Origin: Egibacteraceae bacterium
GTDB lineage: Bacteria; Actinomycetota; Nitriliruptoria; Euzebyales; Egibacteraceae
Length of the DNA stretch: 54,391 nt
Reading direction: 5' to 3'
Assembly (NCBI GenBank): GCA_035540635.1
Contig: DATLGH010000068.1
Coordinates: forward strand, 1 to 54,391
The position numbers and the translations under genes were made by a program. The notes beneath the pieces were generated by a model that was not told where the DNA came from, did no database searches, and worked only from the letters and a program-made list of their open reading frames with translations. Of this stretch, positions 50,301-54,391 are shown piece by piece (within the stretch, counting starts at the first letter, position 1; the number at the start of each line of letters is the position of its first letter).

Positions 50301-50450
50301 ACCGCCCGCCTACGTGACGCCGTACGCCGGCTCGATGCTGTCGCTCCGCTCCTTGCAGCACACCTCGACCGGTCCATCCAGACCGGTCTGCGATGCTCGT
50401 ACACCCCCGAGGGCGACGACGCCTCAGTCAGGTGGTACGTGGAGACCTAA
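47334..50450 (+). CDS. Large AAA-ATPase transcriptional regulator, probable regulator of the nitrilase operon
   Basis: A 1038-residue STAND-type protein. Walker A GEAGIGKTS lies at 38-46, and Walker B is HVVLVLDDLQWAD; the DDLQWAD form is typical of the LuxR-associated and adenylate-cyclase-associated AAA_16 ATPases. A long helical TPR-like sensor region follows (about 350-850). The C-terminal domain begins NVWTVSWRGERAQLAHVKGLADIAMLVRHRGQEV and ends near RSIQTGLRCSYTP, a domain found in actinobacterial AAA regulators instead of a LuxR helix-turn-helix. No classical DNA-binding motif is visible. GTG at 47334 follows CAGGAGA. It is divergent from nitrilase-VOC, with an inverted repeat between them. 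About 245 bases without a gene follow. Confidence 0.8.
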   Translation: MADAGQTGIVGRVGPLRRLGEAMSASAQGRRAAILVSGEAGIGKTSLVRAAIDMSAGDAIVGWGTGWQGGGAPGFWPWMQAFGDLVRTVGTDAAREAAGYDHGALSVLVREFGAAEATNDLGQDRLLLLDAAVRWLEALAQDRHVVLVLDDLQWADTSTFDLLDHVVAAPVTARLLLIGAYRHDELGHHDRARVATLASHAEHVHLDGLTLGEVEELVEAMGDPATASTRASELHRRTGGHPLFVSELARLSKGSRACPLPTVVTGAVSRRLATLPDETRELLESASVLGNRLLPDVLAAAVEETPAVVVDRLTPAVAAGLIRTTPEGEFWFTHDLFRETLYDQLHATRRSLLHGLTGDALEARSERGAHVPPGDLARHFAKAASACEAPKAVHWAREAAADERRRSAFTEAAGHLRRVRDAVIDAGRSIEPEVLVGLLVEEADDRARSGDPDVARSLLEAAARSAPDSVHQADVALAVQRLGAKFAAPRDAIIGQLETALETVTGVDLPRQAQLTAALARELLHSVSSDRARAGPLSEQAIALGRQADDDETLGACLLAGHDALWRPGTGSERARLGHEIAAVGRRLGDTGRLAEGLLLEANGLLESGSAGFRPVLNRWFALLDERDEPRDRYLTATRRAALALLEGDTDRGASLMSEAARIGEQIHEPDTGNVLMSQRVALAWARDDPDELTDLATDAVRWWTGTPVVAHAVAAGASAAAGDLAVAERSVAMVAAFGGWRSQGFYPRSLLVVRLAEAAIALGDTELCRELLTEIDHLTDSCGVNGAVVAFVAPFAHTAGILAGELGDQDIADAMLCRSIATARQLGADVWVRRGETARDTLARKRTEAAAPALDAAAASLTRSGNVWTVSWRGERAQLAHVKGLADIAMLVRHRGQEVSALLLAGSTQAAGSSDRLIDLGALGAYRDRLAELAGEIDQADSDGDIGRSERLENEREHLLAEVRRSTGLGGRLRTGANEPAERARKAVTARLRDAVRRLDAVAPLLAAHLDRSIQTGLRCSYTPEGDDASVRWYVET

Positions 50451-50696
50451 AGAGATGGCTTGTCTAGATGCACTGTCGCCTCATACCGACCGTCCTACAC
50501 CAGCCGCGCGGCAAACGAGGCGACCTGGACGGCCCGCACCCGGCAGCAACGCGTCGAGGGGTGGTGCCAGGCAGTGTCGGCGGCGCTGGACGTCCCGACC
50601 TGACCGTTGCGCTGGAGCGGGTCACCACGCCCACGCCGGGGCGGCCGGGCTCTGGTCGGCACATCTGTTCGCTGGATGCTGGTAATGTCCGCTAAA

Positions 50697-52517
50697 TCAG
50701 CTGTCGGCCAGCGTGGCGAAGGCGGCGGTTGGGACGATGCCGTCGCTGACCTTTGTGAGGTGCTGGCGTGCCCGGTCGACGGCCGGACCCACCGGCGGGG
50801 TGAGGGAGGAAACCAATCCGGCGTGCAGGACCGCCGCTCCGCCGCCGGCGGTCAGTCGGGCCCGTGCTGCCCGGTCGGCGTCGGCCGGGGTGGCGTGGGC
50901 TGTGACGGCCACGTCGCCGGCGACCGACCGGGTTGCGGCGACCGCTGCCAGGCGCTGGGGCCGTCCGTTGGCGAGCTTACCGCCGAGGAACGCGAGCGCG
51001 GCATCGACCCAGCCCTCGGGTTCCCCCAGGAACGGCAGGACGTCGGGGATGCCTGGCTGCACGACGTGATGGCCGTCGGGCAGCAGGGCGAGGACCTCCG
51101 CGGTGTGCAGTCCGTTGCCGGGCGCGTCCGGCCGGTCGATCACCAGGGTTGGCACCGCGGTGCGGGCCACGAGGTCGGTCAGGTCGGCGGCGAACAGCAT
51201 GCGAAAGAACGCGCGAGCGACCGCGGGGCTGGCGCCGCGCTCGCCGCCGCGGTCCAGCCAGTCGGTGAACGCGGCATCGCCGGTGCGGGAAGGCGCGAGG
51301 TAGCTGACCGCATCGCTGGCGCCCGGACGCCCGTCGATGTTGTCGATGACCTCATCCAGTTGCTCCTCTCCCCAGGCCGACCGAAGTGGCACGCCGGCCA
51401 AGACCAGGCGTGGGACGAGGTCCGGCCGGCGTGCCGCGAGGTGCATGGCGACGGCTGTCGAGGGGCCGCAAGCGATGACGGGGCTGACATGGACCCTCAG
51501 GTGGTCGAGGACCGCCGCGGCGTCGTCGGCCCAGCCTTCAAAGCCCAGCTGCGGGGGCGGGACCGGGTCAGACAGGCCCAGGCCGCCCAGGTCCATCACG
51601 ACGACGCGGTGCCGTGCCGCGAGCTGCTTCAAGAAGGCTGCGGCCGACGGCTCCTCGATCAGCATCTCGCTGGGCATGAACAGGCCGTGGAGGAACAGCA
51701 GCGGCGGCCCCGCGCGGCCGAGCACCGCATGGCACAAAGACCGGCCGTCGTGCTCGGCGTAGCGAACGGGCATGCGGCGGAGTGCCGTTGCTGACCCGGT
51801 CAGCACCTCAGCTCGGGCGCGCTGCAAGGCCTCGCCCGGGTCGATGCCGAGCTCCCTGGACAGGGCGCTGCGCACGTCGTCGAAGCGGGACATGGCCTCG
51901 TCGCGTCGACCGGCAGCGGCAAGCGCCCGGACCCACAGCGCCCAGAGCGTCTCGTCAAACGGGGCGTCGGCGCACGCGGGGGCCAGCACCTCCGCTGCTC
52001 GTACCGGGCGTCCGAGCCCCAGGAGCGCCTTCGCGAGGGCGGCCACGCCCTCAGACAGCAGCCCGGCCAACTGGGTGCGGGCGATGTCAGCGGAGACGGT
52101 CGACAGCTCGGCGTAGGGCGTACCCCGCCACAGGCTCAGCGCCGCCTGGGCGGCCGCCTGGGCGGTCTCGTGGTCGCCGACCTGCCCGGCCGCGACGGCG
52201 TGCGCCAGCAGTCCCTGTGCGCGGTTGACGTCTAGTGCAGCGGCCGGCACGTCCAGCCGGTAGCCGTCGGGGCCCGATACGAGGTGCTGCGGGCCCAGCA
52301 CATGGCGCAGGCGGCTGACGTAGGACCGGACCGTCTGCACCGAGCCACCGCCAGCCTCACCCCAGAGGACCTCGACGAGCCAGTCGGCGGGGACCGCCGC
52401 CGGGTACGCCAACGCCAGGGCGGTCAGCACCGCGCGCTCCCGGGCGCGCGGCAGTTCGATGACGGTGCCGTCCATGGTGGCCACCACGCGTCCCAGCACG
52501 TCCACGGTCAGGGCCAT
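50697..52517 (-). CDS. SARP-type regulator fused to an alpha/beta-hydrolase domain
   Basis: A 606-residue fusion. Residues 1-90 are an OmpR-like winged helix (RARERAVLTALALAYPAAVPADWLVEVLW...VQTVRSYVSRLRHVLG), and 95-245 are a BTAD domain (VNRAQGLLAHAVAAGQ...RRDEAMSRFDDVRSALSRELGIDPG). Together these make a SARP activator. Residues about 255-530 are an alpha/beta hydrolase: oxyanion region LLFLHGLF, MDLGGLGLSDP, nucleophile S353 in ACGPSTAVAMHLAARRPDLV, likely acid in VIDRPDAPG and histidine in DGHHV. The last about 75 residues are an Ala-rich tail. The hydrolase domain may sense or process a signal ester or lactone (inference). It starts at ATG 52517, divergent from the amidohydrolase operon. 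Confidence 0.88.
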   Translation of the reverse strand: MALTVDVLGRVVATMDGTVIELPRARERAVLTALALAYPAAVPADWLVEVLWGEAGGGSVQTVRSYVSRLRHVLGPQHLVSGPDGYRLDVPAAALDVNRAQGLLAHAVAAGQVGDHETAQAAAQAALSLWRGTPYAELSTVSADIARTQLAGLLSEGVAALAKALLGLGRPVRAAEVLAPACADAPFDETLWALWVRALAAAGRRDEAMSRFDDVRSALSRELGIDPGEALQRARAEVLTGSATALRRMPVRYAEHDGRSLCHAVLGRAGPPLLFLHGLFMPSEMLIEEPSAAAFLKQLAARHRVVVMDLGGLGLSDPVPPPQLGFEGWADDAAAVLDHLRVHVSPVIACGPSTAVAMHLAARRPDLVPRLVLAGVPLRSAWGEEQLDEVIDNIDGRPGASDAVSYLAPSRTGDAAFTDWLDRGGERGASPAVARAFFRMLFAADLTDLVARTAVPTLVIDRPDAPGNGLHTAEVLALLPDGHHVVQPGIPDVLPFLGEPEGWVDAALAFLGGKLANGRPQRLAAVAATRSVAGDVAVTAHATPADADRAARARLTAGGGAAVLHAGLVSSLTPPVGPAVDRARQHLTKVSDGIVPTAAFATLADS

Positions 52518-52570
52518 GACGCACGCTAACCCGGCCGTCCCCTGCACGCCACCCATCCCCCGGCGGAAGG

Positions 52571-52611
52571 CGTTGCACGGCGTGTCACGGTCGCGCCACC
52601 GTCGTGCAACG
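52571..52611. promoter_or_regulatory. Inverted repeat with direct CACGG repeats, candidate SARP operator
   Basis: CGTTGCACG (52571-52579) and CGTGCAACG (52603-52611) are perfect 9-bp inverted repeats. Inside them CACGG recurs at 52576 and 52586, with CACCG at 52597, a spacing of 10 to 11 bases as in SARP binding sites. It lies 54 bases from the regulator start and 23 from the small gene of the divergent operon. Confidence 0.5.
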
Positions 52612-52633
52612 ACACGGGCGCACCGTGCTGGGC

Positions 52634-52879
52634 ATGGACACCGCGACCCAACAACTGGTCACCTCGACGCCCGTCCTCCTCGGGGTGGGGGACCCCACGC
52701 CAGCTGCGTGGTGTGCGGCCAACGAGAACGCCCTCCCCGGCATGGCGCCGAGGAGCACAGCCCAGGGCGATGCCGGCCGCGGCCGCGGCCTGCACGTCGA
52801 GGTCCATACGACCACCGGCCGGCCCGACCGCCTCGTCGCCGGCATCGCTCGCACCATCAGCGGCCAGGTGATCGCATGA
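52634..52879 (+). CDS. Small protein of unknown function coupled to amidohydrolase
   Basis: An 81-residue protein starting at ATG 52634 and ending four bases inside the amidohydrolase gene (ATGA overlap), so the two are translationally coupled. The sequence is hydrophilic, with GVGDPTPAAWCAANENALPGM and a C-terminal GLHVEVHTTTGRPDRLVAGIARTISGQ. I do not recognise a family. It is the first gene after the operator-like palindrome, so it is probably the leading gene of an operon controlled by the divergent SARP-hydrolase. Confidence 0.55.
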   Translation: MDTATQQLVTSTPVLLGVGDPTPAAWCAANENALPGMAPRSTAQGDAGRGRGLHVEVHTTTGRPDRLVAGIARTISGQVIA

Positions 52880-54131
52880 CACCCACGCGCTACCTGGCCG
52901 CCCGGCTGTGGGACGGTCTCGGGTCCCTGGTGCACCGCGGCGCGGTCGATGTCGTCGACGGCACCATCACCGCCGTCGGTCGGGCCGACCGGCTGCCCCC
53001 GTCCCCGCCGGGCGCGGTCATCCGCGACCTGGGCGACGTCACGCTGCTTCCAGGGCTCATCGACACCCACGTCCACGTGACGTTCTCCACCGGCACGGAC
53101 GTGGTCGCCGACTTCGAGCGCGACCGGTCCGTTGAGGGCGGCGGACCGCTCCTCGCCCACGCGCAACGCAACCTCGGCATCGCGCTGGACGTAGGCACGA
53201 CCACCGTCCGCGACCTCGGCACACCCGCGCCGATCGCCACCGCCATCCGCGCTGCAGTGGCCGACGGCACGCTCCGCGGTCCGGACGTGATCACCTCTGC
53301 ATCGCCGCTGACCACACCGGGCGGTCACTGCCACTTCCTGTCCCACGAGGTCGGGCCGGACGAGGACCCGGCCGCGGCCGTCGACCGGGCGGTCGAGGCC
53401 GGCGCCGACCTGATCAAGGTCTTCGCCTCAGGTGGGAACCTGACGCCCCACTCCTCGCCGCTGGCGCGTCAGTTCGACCGCGCGGCCCTGCAGGCCATCG
53501 TCGGCGCCGCGCACCGGCGAGGACTGATCGTCGCCGCGCACGCCTTCGGTCACGACAGCGTCGTCGACTGCGCCGCCGTCGGCGTGGACACGATCGAGCA
53601 CTGCGCCTTCCTCACCCCCGCCGGTCCGGTGGTCGACGCCGAGACGCTGGTGCGCATGGCCGGCGACGGAATCATCGCCGTGCCCACGGTCGCATCGGGT
53701 CCACCACCCCCTGACTCCTTCGACCCGACCACCGTCCCGCTGGCCATCAGAGAGAAGATCGAGGCGCTGATGCGCCTGTTTCCGCTGGCCCGCGATGCCA
53801 TCCGGGCGATGGTGGAGGCCGGCGTCGAGCTGACGGCCGGCACCGACGCCGGCATCCCGAAGCGACCGTTTGACTCCCTGACCGCCTCCGTTGCCTGGTT
53901 CGGCTCTGCCGAAGGGCTCGGCATGAGCACGGCCGAAGCGCTGGCAACGGCCACACCATCGCGGCGCGGGCCTGCGGCCTGGAGGACCGCGGCGCCCTGC
54001 GCCCTGGACTGCGGGCCGACCTGCTGGCCGTGGACGGCAACCCGCTCACCACGCTGGCCGACCTCACACGCACCCGCGTGGTCGTCCTCCAAGGAAAGGA
54101 GGTGGTGAACCGCGCTGCTGCCGTAGCTTAG
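52876..54131 (+). pseudogene. Metal-dependent amidohydrolase, C-terminus frameshifted
   Basis: The main frame runs from ATG 52876 and encodes an imidazolonepropionase/prolidase-type amidohydrolase: metal site H65-V-H67 in LLPGLIDTHVHVTF, lysine K181 (DLIKVFASGG, carboxylatable), H222 (VAAHAFGH), H242 (TIEHCAF) and the aspartate in TAGTDAGIP. After ALATAT at about 53953 the frame loses similarity. Shifting by one base restores TIAARACGLEDRGALRPGLRADLLAVDGNPLTTLADLTRTRVVVLQGKEVV to a TAG at 54129-54131, which is the normal end of the family. One base is missing in GCCACACCATC. A restored protein would have 418 residues. It is either a recent mutation or a sequencing error. Confidence 0.85.
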
Positions 54132-54316
54132 CCTCGATGTTTCACGCGGCTGCTGATGGGGGCGCGAATGTCGCCGGTCCGAGCCGGGGGGTGACGGGCC
54201 GTTGGCAGTAGGCGGTGTAGTAGCGGGCGGGTGACCCGGGCGGCGCGTTGACGCCCCCTTTTTGGGCGCGGGTGGCTGCGGCCGTGGCCGAGGGAGGTTC
54301 GTGGTGGTGGGGGTTG

Positions 54317-54391
54317 TCAACGTCCAGCGGAGGCGGCCTGCCCGGTCAGGTTGCGGGCAGCGGCAATGCACGCAGCCGCCCGAACGCGGCG
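54317..54391 (-). CDS. C-terminal tail of an unidentified gene entering from the right edge (partial)
   Basis: A minus-strand frame open to the window edge gives RRVRAAACIAAARNLTG followed by QAASAGR and a TGA at 54319-54317. The tail is too short to identify. An insertion-sequence transposase is possible given the neighbouring decay. The 185 bases between it and the amidohydrolase stop hold no gene that I can see. Confidence 0.35.
   Translation of the reverse strand, partial: RRVRAAACIAAARNLTGQAASAGR

Overview
The window is about 54 kb of very GC-rich chromosomal DNA from an actinobacterium. The evidence is a bacterial proteasome activator with the terminal GQYL motif, a PAC2 protein, a class E sortase, a SARP regulator, and an actinobacterial tad-pilus/helicase/topA/holB gene order. 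That order resembles Mycobacterium tuberculosis Rv3661 to Rv3644c as I remember it, with extra genes inserted. The nitrilase, the Mrp antiporter and the membrane pyrophosphatase would suit a deep-branching, possibly Nitriliruptoria-like lineage, but the sequence alone does not settle the taxonomy.

Layout. 1-1.1 kb: a truncated FGGY sugar kinase cut by foreign sequence at the left edge. 1.1-9.9 kb: a cytoplasmic M14 carboxypeptidase with a coupled small partner, a condensation-type acyltransferase, a selenocysteine tRNA, a proline-rich M23-like exported protein, and a run of proteostasis-type genes (PAC2, thioredoxin-TPR, Bpa). 10-12 kb: a LysM lytic transglycosylase and a HAD phosphatase. 12-16.7 kb: a compact tad pilus operon with a TadB-TadC fusion. 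16.9-18.8 kb: sortase E and a surface protein. 18.9-22.8 kb: a MrfA-like helicase, an anti-sigma antagonist/kinase pair and a methyltransferase. 22.9-31.3 kb: a complete mrpABCDEFG operon plus a K+-dependent-type membrane pyrophosphatase. 31.5-39.3 kb: dgt, topA, a methyltransferase, an MFS-thymidylate kinase fusion and holB. 39.4-44.2 kb: metal homeostasis, with a Zn/Mn-type ABC pair and csoR-copZ-copA. 44.4-54.4 kb: an accessory, partly decayed segment beginning at tRNA-Thr(CGT). It holds two pseudogenes, a VOC-nitrilase pair divergent from a large AAA regulator, and a SARP-hydrolase fusion divergent from a frameshifted amidohydrolase operon.

How it works together. The tad genes, sortase and Fn3-like protein form a surface-structure module. 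Mrp and the pyrophosphatase couple Na+ and H+ gradients. CsoR, CopZ and CopA form a copper sensing and export loop with a visible operator. dgt, topA, tmk and holB belong to nucleotide and DNA metabolism. In the last 10 kb each catabolic-looking operon faces a large dedicated regulator across a short intergenic region carrying an inverted repeat.

The most unusual signals are a 36-bp hairpin repeat family with a conserved 16-nt loop and changed but still complementary stems (11.85 and 23.2 kb, with degenerate copies at 22.8 kb), a 14-bp perfect inverted repeat at 6.05 kb, mutually exclusive hairpins before the lytic transglycosylase, and the SARP-alpha/beta-hydrolase regulator with a putative operator.
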